The position numbers were made by a program, and so were the translations under genes. Shown here one piece after another: positions 21,220-33,550 of a stretch of 64,000 bases of DNA. This DNA comes from Neostapfia colusana. Lineage: Eukaryota > Streptophyta > Magnoliopsida > Poales > Poaceae. The notes under the pieces are model-generated. The model was not told the origin of the DNA. It saw nothing but the letters and a program-made list of their open reading frames with translations, and made no database searches. The DNA is taken from the NCBI GenBank assembly GCA_030760725.1, contig JASWHV010000008.1, forward strand, positions 33,328,720 to 33,392,719. The letters run 5' to 3'. The first letter of the stretch is position 1, and each line of letters starts with the position of its first letter.

Positions 21220-23472
21220 CCCCCCTCTATCTCTTTATCTCCCTCCTTGTATTAAATAGTATTAAAGATTTACACAGTGTCCGGGGTACCTTTGCTGGGG
21301 GCGGCTGTGACGAGGGCGCCTGTCGCGGCTGCGGCCACGCAGGAAAATTAAGCTCCTGGCAACTCTGTCGAGCTAAGGCCTGTCATTGCAACATATTAGA
21401 ACACATGTATTACTAAAATGCTAAAAATTTAAACTACAGAAATTTTAATTAATTACCTCCACCGTTGTCTGCATCTGGGTCATGTGGTTGGTCTAGTACT
21501 CATGGATGGCCCTCGTCGTGTCGAGCTCCTCTTAGGTCCGCGCAAGTCCATCCTCCATGGCACGGAACTCCATGTCCCTCTACGAGAGACGGCCACTCGA
21601 CGGCCAAACAGACGAAGCCTCCGTCAATGGAGTGCCTCTCGAAGGTTGCGCCGCCCTCGAGTTGACAACTCCATCAAAAATGGCTAACCTACAAAAGCTA
21701 GAAAAATAATAAGTAGAATGAACATTAAAAAAATGAAACAGTTGACCAACTCACCGTCCATGGGCCTTCCCGCCGCCGCTTGCGTACACGGCTCTAGGCT
21801 CGATTGGTGCGTTTTCCCAATCGTAGCCTTCATAGTGTATCTTCTTGACCTCCTGCGTGTACTTTTCCTAAAAAACAAAGAAATGATGGAAGCGTGTCAG
21901 TAATAGTATTACTTATAATTAAAATGATGAATTTTGAAAACTTACCAGTCCGTCGGCCGCAACCTGACTACACTGTGCCCAGGCTAGGAAGCGTCACTTT
22001 CCGTGTGACCTCTCTTCCAAACCTCGGTCAGTGTCGGCTCTTGACCGGTCTCTCACTCCTGTAGATACGTGTTAGTTGAAGAAATATATTATGAACACAT
22101 AAATGAACTTAAAATATACTTACCATGCGTTTAGCCAAACGCATGTTGCCATCACCGCCGTAGTTGTGCTGGCCGACTGTCCCTCTGCAGGCTCGAGCCC
22201 TCGTGGACTTACTGATGAAGTCCTAGCTAGCCCAGTACCGACAAAGAGATCGGTACGCATCGGGCTGGCTCTCTAACCAGCTTGTACTAACCTGCAGATA
22301 TTTAGTATTTCATCAATATTGTTAACATAAGTAATTATTGAAAATAGTTAACAATAATAACTTACCTCCGTGTACTGATCCTTGGTTAAGTACGTGTTGG
22401 AGTCCTTCCTAAACGGACTCCCTTCCTGCTGCTACTGATGCTGCTTGTTGTACTTGTTGATGGCCTGGATGCGAGCGTACGACAACGCCTGCACCACGAG
22501 CTTCCGAGCATTCGTGTGAAACACGACAGTCGCGTGCCCTATCATGTCCTCGCTCGAGTCCTCTAGCTGGTACCGCGGCTTTAAGAAAACAAACATTTGA
22601 TTTATCTGCATTAACAATTTAAATGAGTGCAAAAAATACAAACATTTAAGCTTACCATAAAATCTTTCCACACGACCCCCTGAAAGGTGCCGTGGACCTC
22701 GTGAGGAACACATGTGTAGTCGTCCCACGACAAAGCAAGGACACCGTCGATGACACTGGGATAGTGCAACCACACTAAAGCCCTGATGACACCCTTAACC
22801 TGCCTGTGGTGTCCCTAGACCGCAAACAAACAGTCGTGCTAAGATCTACAAAATCTGTTAACTCATTATGTATCGGCATACAACATCCAATATTTAATAC
22901 TATACAATTTGTTTACCTATCTCCAAGTGGACGAATGGTGATCTGCTCATGAGGAACAGGAGGAGGAGCACCAAAGTGGGTCCTCCTCGTCTGTCACCTC
23001 TTCGGCGGCACCATGTCCTATGAGCGGGATGACTGGTCACCATTGGAGCCCGAAGGCTCCATGCTCGCAGGCTCCGAAGGATGCGTAGCCGGCTCCATGG
23101 GCTGGCTAGCCCCAACCTCTGGCTCCGACTTAGAAGACTCTAGTTGGACTGCAAAAATAAATGATTGTAAGAAAAAATAATTGATAAATGTAATTTCAAA
23201 TAACGTGATTGGCGACTGAAATTTATCTCCGCGCGCTGAAAGGCCACAACTCGGACCGAAAAGTCTGGAAGGTGCCTCATCAGCTGAGAGCGTCTGCCCG
23301 CACCTGACGAGGTACCTGAGAAGACCAAGTCCCGGGGCTAGGTGAGAAACCCTCTCACCCCCTTCCTCCCCTTCCCCTTTCCGTTTAACGACGACATCCC
23401 GATGTAAGGAGTAATTGATAAATATACTAAGATAATATACAAAATTCATGATAAGTTAGTGAAGAAAACATT
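21220..23472 (-). mobile_element. CACTA transposon, middle segment
   Basis: Continuation of the CACTA element after Gypsy B, beginning with the rest of the pyrimidine tract (21220-21245) and containing most of the Transposase_24-like gene. It is interrupted at 23472 by solo LTR E. Confidence 0.65.
21240..23397 (-). pseudogene. CACTA Transposase_24-like (TNP1/TNPA-type) gene, multi-exon, decayed
   Basis: Minus strand. Exons bounded by GT/AG sites can be followed at about 22656-22808 (IRALVWLHYPSVIDGVLALS), 22366-22581 (RYQLEDSSEDMIGHATVV), 22124-22290 (QPDAYRSLCRYW; GQHNYGGDGNMRLAKRM), 21946-22056 (KRGHTES), 21759-21866 (YASGGGKAHGR) and 21455-21682 (coil-like, ending HMTQMQTTVE), plus a Pro-rich exon near 21285-21365. 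Earlier exons start near 23397 and include PPPVPHEQITIRPLGDR. This fits the second CACTA gene product, thought to bind subterminal repeats. TAG stops in several exons show decay. The family name is from memory of such proteins. Confidence 0.55.
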
Positions 23473-26400
23473 TGTGATGCCCGGTCCCATAGAACACTGA
23501 ACCTAGTGATGCATATGTGTGCCCAGGATGTTCATCACACATACACATGTAATCCACAAACTGAATTCAGAATATAACCGTGAATAATAGGCTTTAAGTA
23601 CTCTTGTTACATCAATCTCTAACATGTTCTTGCAGCGGAAGTCTTCTAACTTATTCTAGCAGCGGAAGTCTCTAACGATAGCAGAAGCAAACTAAATGGC
23701 AGCAGCGGCTCCATCTTCAACTCCATCCCCACAGGCATGTTGACGGTAGATTGCATGCCTAATACTCCACATGGTCATCAAAATACTCCTCTCCTGTTGC
23801 TAATGATTGTATGATAATGCAAGGGTGAGTACATGTCGTACTCAGCAAGTGCGGAAAGTATGACATGTAGCTTTCAACAAGGTAGGAATGAAAAGGCTCA
23901 TTGCATAAAAGCAAAGTTTATTTCACAAACATGATAAAAACAGCAGCTATCTTTAAGTGAATTCAATCCCAACATATATCCAATTAAAACATCAACATAC
24001 CTCCATCATAAGTTACCACTTTTCATGTCTCAACTGACCATAAATCTTTCTCAACTTTCATATCATACTCATTATATCCATGATCATCTCATATTCATGG
24101 TATTCATAACCATCTCATACTCATAACCATCTCATATTCATCTCATGTTCATATGTTCCAACTCATTGTTACGACTCAACAGTCCCAAAACCAGTACCAA
24201 AGACCAAACCATAACCATACCAATAACCAAACCAAAACCATCCCATTAACCTTCCCATGTAATCATGTGAGTTGTCCAGGCGCTTGTCACTGTAAGCTCG
24301 GCTATCATGATAGTTTTACACTCTGTAGAGGTGGCACCACTTTACCCACAAGTTTGTGAATTTTTCACCCGTCGGCGACTGCATAACCTCCATTATACCA
24401 GTACACAACCGTCGGTGTATGGCCAAGAGATCACAAAATAGCCTTTACAAAGGGGTTACTAGATGTATGGACTCACTAAGGTTTCACCAGCAGGCTAGAA
24501 TTACCACTCTCCCTCCTACGGGCCCCCTCTTGTGCCATGCAGTTCCCAGGGCAGTCCTCTCTCGACTCCCATTCCCCAAGCCTTCCACGGTCCATAACAA
24601 TCTAGCAACTTACCTAATTAGTCAGCTAAGCCGCACCCATATTTGGCCTTGTGGTGGCACTGTATTCCTGGCATGTGCTGGCATGAACCGGTTCTTAGAT
24701 CTACGGCAAGTAAACCACCATCTCATTCTACCACATCCTCGAACCAAGCTTGCCTAGATCTCCCCCGATTCATGTTCATTATCATCATCAAGTTCTTGTT
24801 ATCATTGTTCATATTACTTCAGTAGCTAGACACATTCTATCTCGCTTCCCATATCCCGTGGACTCAGCGAAGCAAAAAAGAAAATACGACCATACCTGAC
24901 CCATCAACTTTCCCGGAGACAAGGGTGGTTAACAAAACTAGTAAACTCCTATAAAAGGGTTTCCCATCAAGTTGACTCAAGCATACACTGTTTTCGCAAA
25001 CAAAACAGTTTCAAAAACATGGGATCAATATGGTCAAGGGGCACTTGCCTTGTTCCTGTGGCTTCTGTTGCTCACGAATCTCAAAGTCTTGTTGTTGTGG
25101 TCCTTCGTAGATAGCTCCCTGAGGTTGTCCTTCTACTCGTGATCACGCACATACAAGATTCACAACAATTAATCATCATGCACAAACTTTACTTAAGATG
25201 CAATGGTGTAGATGCATGCTAATCCTATGGTGCAGTTTAGTTTGTACGTGTTCTTACATGTTTTAAGGGGTTTGCATGGGGTTTTACGATGTACAGAAGT
25301 GTAAGGGTCAAATGTGGACGTGGTGATGATCTTGTATCATGATCTAGATCAAACCGATCAACACGTGATCTGTCCACACGAAAAAGCTTCTGTTCGAAGG
25401 GATCAAAGAAACAGATGCGAAGAAAACCACGATGATGTCGTAAGATGGTAACGAAGACCTACCTTACTTCTCCTTGGTGTTGGGGCCTTCCGCCTAGCAA
25501 TGGCAGCAAACAGTTCGTCGGCTCTCTTCCAGCGATGGCGAGCGTGTCGGAGTTCGTCGGCGGTCTCAACGGCGACTAAACTCTGCTGAAGGGGGTTAAC
25601 TCGGCGAGTTGGGAGCTAGGGCCTCTAAGTTGTCGACATGGGAAGGTGTTACGGCCAAGGGGGTGTTTCAGGTTCTATTTATAACCGGAAGAAGAAGAGT
25701 CCTACTCCGATTGGATTTCAAATAAGAGTCCTATTCAATTTGTTTTGGATCTTAAAAACTTATCTTCAATTGATTTGGTGCGGCGAAAGCGTGGAAATCG
25801 TGTCGGTTTCCCTCAGTACCGAGTATTCCCGCGCATACAGGAGAAAAACCGCTTAAGGATCTCGTCCTTCCACAGTGATGAGCTCCGGAAGCTCCACGTG
25901 TCCAGCGGGGGCCTGGTCTCCCTTTTCCGCAGAGACGAGCTCCGGGTGCGCCACGTGTCTGGCGGGCGGGACCTCCCTCTCCCTCAGAGGTAAGCTCCGC
26001 GTGCGCCATGTGTCTGGCGGGTCGGGCCTCCCCTCTCTACAAAGGCGAGCTCTGGGGCGTCACATGTCAGTTCCGGACCTCCCCTCTCTTCAGAGGCGAG
26101 CTCTGAGAGTGCCACATGTCAGTTCCAGACCTCCCCTCTCTTCAGAGGCAAGCTCCGAGAGTGCCACGTGCCCCTTAGTGTCGGACCTCCCTTATCCTCG
26201 GAGCTGTGCTCCGAGGACGACACGTGTCCAATAGAGTTGGACCTTTCTTCTACTCGGAGACGAGCTCCGAGGTCGACACGTGTCCAACAGTGTCAGACCT
26301 CCCGGAGGTGGGCTTCGAGGGTGACACGTGTCCAGCGGAACCAGACCCCTCGGAGCTGAACTCTGAGAGCGACACGTGTCCCGCGGGGTTGAGCCTTGCT

Positions 26401-26762
26401 TCTCCACAGTGACTAGCTCCGGAGGTGAAACGTGTCCTGCGGGGTTGGCCTCGCTTTCCCGCAGAGGCTAGCTCCGGGGACAACACGTGTCCTGCGGGAC
26501 GGACCTCGCCCTTTTCGCAGAGGTGAGCTCCGAGCCTGCCATGTGGCCAGCAGTGCCGGACCTCACCCCCTCCCGCCGGGATGAGCTCTGAAGGCGCCAC
26601 GTGGCCAGCAGGCCATGGGAAGTGTCTACAGCGCTCCTTGGCGAACTGGAATTGGCTCTTTTTCGGCTATCTTTCTGATTCTTTCTCCATTTCTACTTCT
26701 TTTAAAATGTTTCTCTATATGAATACGTATGCATGTGTGAATATGAAATTGAGGGTGTTACA
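23473..26762 (-). mobile_element. Solo LTR E (Gypsy A family)
   Basis: A 3,290-bp LTR from TGTGATGCCC to GGTGTTACA as written, flanked on both sides by ACATT (23468-23472 and 26763-26767). No PBS or polypurine tract follows, so it is a solo LTR from recombination between two LTRs of one insertion. It has the Gypsy A layout with a longer G-box array and a TATA box at 25675-25685. It sits between the two CACTA genes. Confidence 0.92.
25879..26612 (-). repeat. G-box repeat array in solo LTR E
   Basis: About thirteen or fourteen GAGCTC-type units with a period of 50-58 bp, nine with a perfect CACGTG. Decayed cores include CATGTG, CACATG and AACGTG. Unit number differs from A1 (about 12) and B (about 9-10), so the array changes by gain and loss of units. 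Confidence 0.82.
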
Positions 26763-27334
26763 ACATTACTTCATCAATTTCAAAATTCATGAACGTCACG
26801 ACAATGTACCCTACTCCTTAAACCAGACCATCGATCTTCTTTTCTGAGAGTCTAGACTAGATTTTGTTTTCGTTTTCGTTTCCTCATATCACAAGTCTTG
26901 ACATCTTGAGTTTTTGTTTTGAGAAGCTCGAAGAACGCTTCAGTCTCCGTTGTAGTTGGATCCTCCGTAAGGTCTGGTTGTATAGATTCTAGCATCTCAT
27001 CTATCCTATCATCCCCCGTGTAATCATCATTGTCCTCTTCCACTTCTTGTACAGCTTTAGAAGCTATCTTGCTGTGAAAGGTCTAGACCTCATAATATGG
27101 CGTGTAACCGTTTCGACACAAATGTATTAAAAGTTCCACTTTGTCCAAAAACTTGGTATTCCGGCGTTTCGTACATGGATACCGCACCTTATCGGTATTT
27201 GAAAATGAAAATGCTCAACCTGCAAAAGCATCTGTCTTTGTGAACCACTCATCTGAATGACTACCAGATCTGCTCTTCCAACCAGTATACATTTAACTGC
27301 GGTCTTCACCCATGTTTTAGTCTGCAGTATAAAG
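26763..27334 (-). mobile_element. CACTA transposon segment carrying the TNP2 start
   Basis: CACTA DNA between solo LTR E (TSD ACATT at 26763-26767) and Gypsy C (TSD TAAAG at 27330-27334). It carries the N-terminal part of TNP2 and about 85 bases beyond it. Confidence 0.6.
26852..27292 (-). pseudogene. CACTA TNP2-type transposase, N-terminal part only
   Basis: The minus-strand frame from ATG 27290-27292 reads MYTGWKSRSGSHSDEW, then a Cys-containing VRYPCTKRRNTKFLDKVE block, LIHLCRNGYTPYYEVWTFHS, an acidic DDRIDEMLES region and EAFFELLKTKTQ. This matches the order of the plant transposase-associated domain at the TNP2 N-terminus. A TGA interrupts codon 26 (27215-27217). The catalytic part is absent: the next CACTA sequence past solo LTR E belongs to the other gene. 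So TNP2 was already truncated, and this copy could not mobilise itself. Confidence 0.6.
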
Positions 27335-30207
27335 TGTCACACCCGGTTTCTCCGAAGAACAACCGAGTGAATATCACATGTATGCCAGGATCATTTTCTC
27401 ATACATGTGATGACAAATAGTGAAGCATCATTTATTACAAGCCAGGTGTCGAATATAAATAAGTCTTACATAGCATATGTCTCGATGGACGATAATAAGT
27501 TCATAACATGTAAATAAACTAGCAGCGGAATATTATTCTTGTGGGCTCCGTCACAGGCGTTGCCCGGGGGACTCCATGAACCTAGAAACCTTCTTCGGGT
27601 CCAAAGTCTTGATCATTAAACACCACATCATTCTCTTGACCTGAGCTGCAATATAAACCAACAAATATGCAAGGTTGAGTACCGTTGGTACTCAGCAAGT
27701 GTGGGAAAGTTATGTCATGCATGGCTAGAACAAGGAGAGGTTGAACTCATGGTTAAAGCACTACGCAATTAATACCTATCACCTTAGCTTATTAAGCACC
27801 TACATTACTACGTAGGTGAAATGGTCCCAAACTCCCAACCCATCATCATAATCAAATAGCCATAACATCATTTCCAATGTTAAGCTCCCCGCTTAACATC
27901 CTCAACTTCCAAAGCCATCCGTCCTCTAATCATGAATAAGTCCAAGCCGCTCTTGACCGTGAGAACGACTGTCATGATAGTTTTGACTCTACAGAGTTTG
28001 CACCACTGTACCCACATGTAGTGATTTCATCCCCCGTTGCCGGGTGGACTAAAAGAACCTCCATTATGCCAGTGGCCACGAGCCACATTCACACTTCCCA
28101 GGTGTGTAGCCAGGAGATCACTACGAAGCCTTTACAAAGGGATTCCCGACGAGCGTGGGCCCACTGAGGTTTCACCCCTAACAGCATACAAGAGGCTCCA
28201 ACCCCGCTGCAGTGGCCCCCTCTTGAGCCTTGCGGTTCATATGGTAGTCCAGCTGACACCTATTCCCCGCACCATCCAACACACCCATACTATGCCAGGG
28301 ATACACCTAATTAATTGGCCAAGCTGCCCCGTCTCAGCATGTGGTTGGCACGGTAAAGCCAGGTTACATGCTCCATGAACCGGTCCTTAGGATCCAGGAA
28401 AGTACTAAACACAAACCCGAGTCTCGTGCACCCAGCACCAACCAAATCATCCAACTTGCCTCGATCCCTACCTCTACATAACTCATAATATCTCATTCAA
28501 TAGTAAGGTAAATAAATTGATGATCTCATATTCCAATTATCCCATTCTAAGCATGGCTAAGCATAAGCATATGAATAAATGACATGATAAAATAAGTCCC
28601 AACCCAAGCTACAAGGAAACAATTATCCCATTCTAAGCATACCTATTTTCCTATATTTTAAGATTTATTTTCTATACCTAATTGTGAACTTTATTATGAA
28701 AATAATAAGACACATCATCTAAACAGAATAGGTTCTGATCTAAAATATTAAATAATATATTTTTGAACTTCTCCTCTGATGTGAACTATTTTACATCTAT
28801 TTTACCAATTTTCAGAATTATTTCCTAGCCTAAAAATGTGTTTCTAGATCTAATAAACATGAACACACCCAAACAGATTTCATTTCAGCCTAAAATTTAT
28901 TTTCAGCTCATTCTAAAGCTTTCCAATTGTTAGTAGAGTTTAAACTTGAATTTACAATGTGTGTGCCTCACCCTTTTAAATTTAAATCTTAATTACATAT
29001 TCAAATTCCTAAATTTAATATCACATAGGGTTAAAAAGTTAAACTCACCCCACTACAGGGTCTATTATATTATTTTAAGAATTTCCAGGGGCCTAACTAT
29101 GCATAATAGAGGGATTTTGCTAATTTTTGTTAAGTCCAGGGGCTAAAACTGATTTTTAATTGAATTTACATGAATTTCAGAAGTTCCAGGGGCTAGATCT
29201 GAAGTTTCCGGGGCTAGCTCGTATTTTCCGAGGTCCCCAGGGGGTAGCGCGTAAGAATCCTGGCCTTTATAACACGGGGCTGACGTGGACCGTCCGATTT
29301 AAAACAGACGGCTGAGATTATAACGTTGAACCGGTACGCGGGGATTTAAATTCGACCGTGCGATTTAAAATAGACGGCGCACAAGCGGCCATGTCGCTCT
29401 GATCGAGCGCGGGCGGCGCTGCCTGGCGGCGCATGGCGGCGGGAGGCGGTGATCTCGCCGGAGAGCTTCGGATCTTCGTCTATTCTTCCTAAAACTGGGA
29501 TTTCATGGCATAGATCAGTAGAGGGGAGGTCGGGGATCTCACCTCGGGGTTTTTCTTGAGCTCGGAGGTCCTGGAAGGCGGTCGGCGATGAGGTCCGAGG
29601 TGAATTCACGGTGATGCTCGTCGGCGCTGTGTTTGAAGCGCAAACCACCGAGTTTTCTGAACCTGCGTGATTCCCCGGAGGCGGTGGATCAAGATCAGCG
29701 CGTTAGATCAGAAATCTCGAGCGAAGATCGAGCGAAATTGGCCGGAGAAACTCAGGTTCTCACCGGAAGGAAAAACAGCTGATCGTGGGTGAAAATTGGG
29801 ACGATGCCGGTGTTTATATAGCCGGGGGAGGGCGGCGTTCGGTTGTGATCGAGTTTGCGTCGTCCAGAACCGAAATTCGGCTGGGATACGCGAGTATCCG
29901 GGGTGGTTTTGATTCGGGGGAGAGAGAGGAGTCCCGGTCGGCCGAGCGCGCGCGCGAGGAGGAAGAAGATGGCGGGCCCCGCGTGCCAGTGGGAAAGAGG
30001 GGGGGCGCGCGGCTGCGGGCTGACGCGGGGGGTGGGTGGGCCGGCTGGTGGGTTTCAGCCCACTGGCCGGGGGGGTTTGTTTTTTTTTCTTTTTCTTTTC
30101 TGTTTTGAGTTTAATTTGAATTCCAATTTGAATTTGAATTTCTGCACCACATGCAATACGTCCAAAAATTTTTAAATTCCCCTCTTAACAGGTTTTGGGG
30201 TGTTACA
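27335..30207 (-). mobile_element. Gypsy C 3' LTR, with internal deletion
   Basis: 2,873 bp, from TGTCACACCC to GGTGTTACA. Compared with the 5' LTR it lacks about 573 bp (equivalent to 58831-59403), replaced by 15 bp at 28622-28636. TATA box on the minus strand at 29813-29822 (GCTATATAAA). The conserved palindromic block is at about 27960-28400. Confidence 0.9.
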
Positions 30208-30247
30208 GCTCTACCCCCCCCTTAAAAGAAATCTCGTCCTCGAGATT
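30208..30247 (-). other. Polypurine tract and preceding hairpin of Gypsy C
   Basis: The minus strand reads CTTTTAAGGGGGGGGTAGAGC next to the LTR, close to the Gypsy D tract. The hairpin AATCTCG/CGAGATT with a 4-base loop lies at 30230-30247. Confidence 0.8.
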
Positions 30248-30254
30248 GGTGGTT

Positions 30255-31340
30255 CTAAGAAAACAATTCCGGAAACTGTGCCTTAAGCTCGTCTTCTCGC
30301 TCCCATGTGGCTTCCTCTTTTGAGTGATGCTTCCACTGCACCATGCACATCCGGATTCTTTTATTTTTTATGAGGCGTTCCATTGTCTCCAAAATCTTGG
30401 AGGGTTGCTCGGCATAAGACAGATCCTCAGCTACGTCAACCTCATTCATGGGTAACATCTCTTCAGGTGTCCTCAGACATTTCTTGAGCTGTGACACATG
30501 GAATACGTCATGCACATCCGATAGGCGAGCCGGTAATTCTAGTTTATACGCCACTTCGCCTTTCCTCTCCATAACTTGAAAGGGTCCGATGTATCAAGGT
30601 GATAACTTCCCTTTCACCTTGAACCGACAAAGTCCTCAGATAGGGGACACCTTGAGATAGACATAGTCCCCCACGTTGAAAACGAGCTCTCTTCTTTGTA
30701 CATCGGCATAGCTCTTTTGTCGTGTCTGTGCTATCCTCAAGTTGTTGCGAATTTCCCTCACTTTCGCCTCGGATTCTTGTAGTACTTCAGGTCCAAACAC
30801 TTTGCTTTCCCCCATTTGATTCCAAAATAGTGGAGTTCTACACTTCCTCCCGTACAAAGCTTCAAACGGTGACATCTTCATACTAGCCTGATAGCTGTTG
30901 TTATAGGAGAACTCCGCATACGGTAAGTTCTTATCCCAACTCCGATTATTTTTGAGTGCACACGCTCTCAGCATATCCTCAAGGATCTGATTGGTTCTTT
31001 CCGTCTGCCCGTCAGTTTGGGGATGATAGGCAGAACTAAAGTTCAGATGGGTTCCCATGGTTTCATGCAGCTTCTGCCAGAACCTTGAGGTGAACTGTGT
31101 CCCTCGATCCGACACTATCTTCTTTGGCACTCCGTGGTAACACACGATCCTTGACATGTACAACTCCGCCAATTTGGATCCGCTATAGCTTTCTTTCACG
31201 GGGATGAAATGATCTACCTTGGTTAGCCTATCGACGATGACCCATATCGAATCGTATCCTGATTGGGTCCTAGGCAATCCCACTATAAAATCCATACCGA
31301 TTTCTTCCCATTTCCATCCAGTCACTTTGAGTGGTTGCAA
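30255..31340 (-). pseudogene. pol: Gypsy C integrase with chromodomain-like tail
   Basis: The integrase core shows [26 protein letters not shown] and HPQTDGQTERTNQ, so the three catalytic acidic residues are present. The tail (30255-30572) has [17 protein letters not shown] and the chromodomain-like MVQWKHHSKEEATWE. Stop codons separate it from RNase H (31350-31352, TGA where Gypsy D has CGA), break it at 30633-30635 (TGA for CGA) and fall again near the GPY/F motif. The CGA-to-TGA changes are CpG transitions. Confidence 0.85.
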
Positions 31341-31352
31341 TAATCCCGCGGG

Positions 31353-32270
31353 TCATTGATGTTTCGCTTTCACCAACTGACATGTGTCACATAGGGCAAC
31401 ATGTTCCGCGACATCTCGCTTCATGCCATACCACCAATACCTGCTCTTGAGGTCCTGGTACATCTTTGTACTCCCAGGCACACGGATCTCCTTTACTTCA
31501 GGCACACGGATCCTTTTCCCGTGCCACACCGTACCTTGGTCATCATCTCTGAAACCAGGGGCTTTATTTTCCATGATGAGTTGTCTGATTTCTTGTATCT
31601 TCTCGTCATTCTTTTGACCATCGTGTATGTCATGCTCTAGTGTGGAGTCCACTTCCATGGCGATGGCTTCACCACTATTCACCAGGCATAGATTGAGTCC
31701 TATAACATCGTCCTTCAATTCTGCAGGCATGTCCTTCAAGCTCAACCTATTGACCTGCACTTTCCGGCTTAAAGCATCCGCCACAACATTCACTTTCCCA
31801 GGATGATAGTTGATTCCCACATCAAAGTCGTTAATTAGCTCTAACCATCTCCTTTGTCTGAGGTTGAGATCTGGCTGTGTGAAAATGTACTTTAAACTCT
31901 TATGATCCGTATATATTTCTGTCCTCTTCCCCATCAAGTAGTACCGCCAAATTTTCAACGCATGTACCACTGCGGCTAGTTCTAGGTCATGTGTAGGATA
32001 GTTCTTCTCGTGTTTCCGGAGCTACCGGGATGCATAAGCCACGACATGCCCTTATTGCATGAGAACCCATCCCAACCTGTTTCCAGAGGCATCGCAGTAC
32101 ACCGAAAAGTTCTTCTACATAACTGGCATAACTAGCACTGGGGCTGTTGTCAATCTTTTCTTTAGCTCCTGAAAACTCGTCTCGCACTGTGGCGTCCATG
32201 TGAATGTGATTCCCTTCTCCAACAGTTTTGTGAGGGGTCTCGAGATCTTGGAGAATCCCTCAATGAACCG
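31353..32270 (-). pseudogene. pol: Gypsy C RNase H and integrase zinc region
   Basis: The open part 31353-31970 covers the second half of RNase H ([24 protein letters not shown]) and the integrase zinc-finger region ending [10 protein letters not shown] short gap removes the first His of the HHCC motif compared with Gypsy D (41451-41500). The first half of RNase H (31971-32270) is interrupted by stops. Confidence 0.78.
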
Positions 32271-33245
32271 TCAATAGTATCCAGCCAATCCCAAGAACCT
32301 TCGAACGTCCCCGACATTCTCAGGGGTCTTCCACTTCTGTATATCCTCGATCTTGGTGGGATCTACGGAGATTCCTCCCTCCGAGATTATATGTCCTAAG
32401 AAGGGAACTCTCTTCAGCCAAAACTCACACTTGCTCAACTTGGCATATAGTTGGTGTTCCCTCAGCTTCTGCAACACCAACCTTAGATGTTTCTCATGTT
32501 CCTCTTCATCTTTGGAGAAGACGAGAATGTCATCTACGAAAACCACCACAAATTTGTCCAGATATTCCATGAATACCTTGTTCAAGAGATACATGATGTA
32601 TGTCAGGGCATTAGTTAGCCCGAAAGGCATGACGGTGTATTCATACAGTCCGTACCGAGATACGAAAGTTGTCTTTGGAATATCAGTTTGCCTTATCTTA
32701 AGTTGGTGGTATCCCGACCTGAGATCAATTTTCAAGAACACACAAGCTCCCCTTAACTGATCAAACAAGTCTTCAATGCGGGGTAATGGGTACTTGTTCT
32801 TGAAGGTTACTTCATTCAAGGCACGGTAGTCCACGCATAGCCTTTGGGTTCCGTGCTTCTTGGGCACAAATATCGCTGGAGCTCCCCATGGTGAGGAACT
32901 AGGACGAATATACCTCTTCTCCGTCAATTCTATTAAATGATCCTTGAATTCTCCCAGCTGCTTGGAGTCCATCCGATAAGGTCTCTTGTATATCGGAGCT
33001 GTTCCAGGCACTAGCTCAATCGAGAATTCCACTTCACGATCGGGAGGCATACCTGGCAACTCCTCCGGAAAAACATCTGGGTATTCCCTAATAATCCTGA
33101 TCTCCTCCACTTTCACCTCAACTTGATTTAATTTAATGTCCCTCCTAGACTCTTGTATTGTTATGAAGATTACTCTTGTGCCACTAGGGTGAGTTAGTTC
33201 CACCGTTCTGGTCGAACAATGGATGATTCCCTTATGTTTGGTCAA
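32271..33245 (-). pseudogene. pol: Gypsy C reverse transcriptase
   Basis: Open for about 324 codons with RT blocks [33 protein letters not shown] region, [13 protein letters not shown] and the catalytic [10 protein letters not shown]. It ends at GLAGYY, where a TGA replaces the CGA seen in Gypsy D (CpG transition). Upstream it is separated from the protease by stops near 33240-33278. Confidence 0.85.
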
Positions 33246-33550
33246 TCAATCCATGCCCAAAATAATATCTATCTATTGTTAATCTATCACTATGAGATTG
33301 GCAGTAAATACCACCCCATTAATGTCTAGATTCACCTTGGGACACACTTGTCTTGTCCTTATTTCTCCACCTGGAGAGTTTACTGCTAGCATATGGTTCA
33401 TTTGTGTTGTTGCTAGTTCATGCTTCTTAACAAACCCTTGAGCAATGAACGAGTGTGTAGCACCAGAATCAAACAGCAGGGTTGCAATGTGTAAATTGGC
33501 AGGAAAATTACCAACTACCACGTCGGGTGCCTCTTGCGCCTCCTCCATGG
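33246..33550 (-). pseudogene. Gypsy C protease region, cut by Gypsy D
   Basis: Contains the LFDSGATHSFIAQGF aspartic protease motif and ends in stops near 33270. Gypsy D entered just upstream, at the CATGG of the gag-protease spacer. The gag part continues at 46201. Confidence 0.85.
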
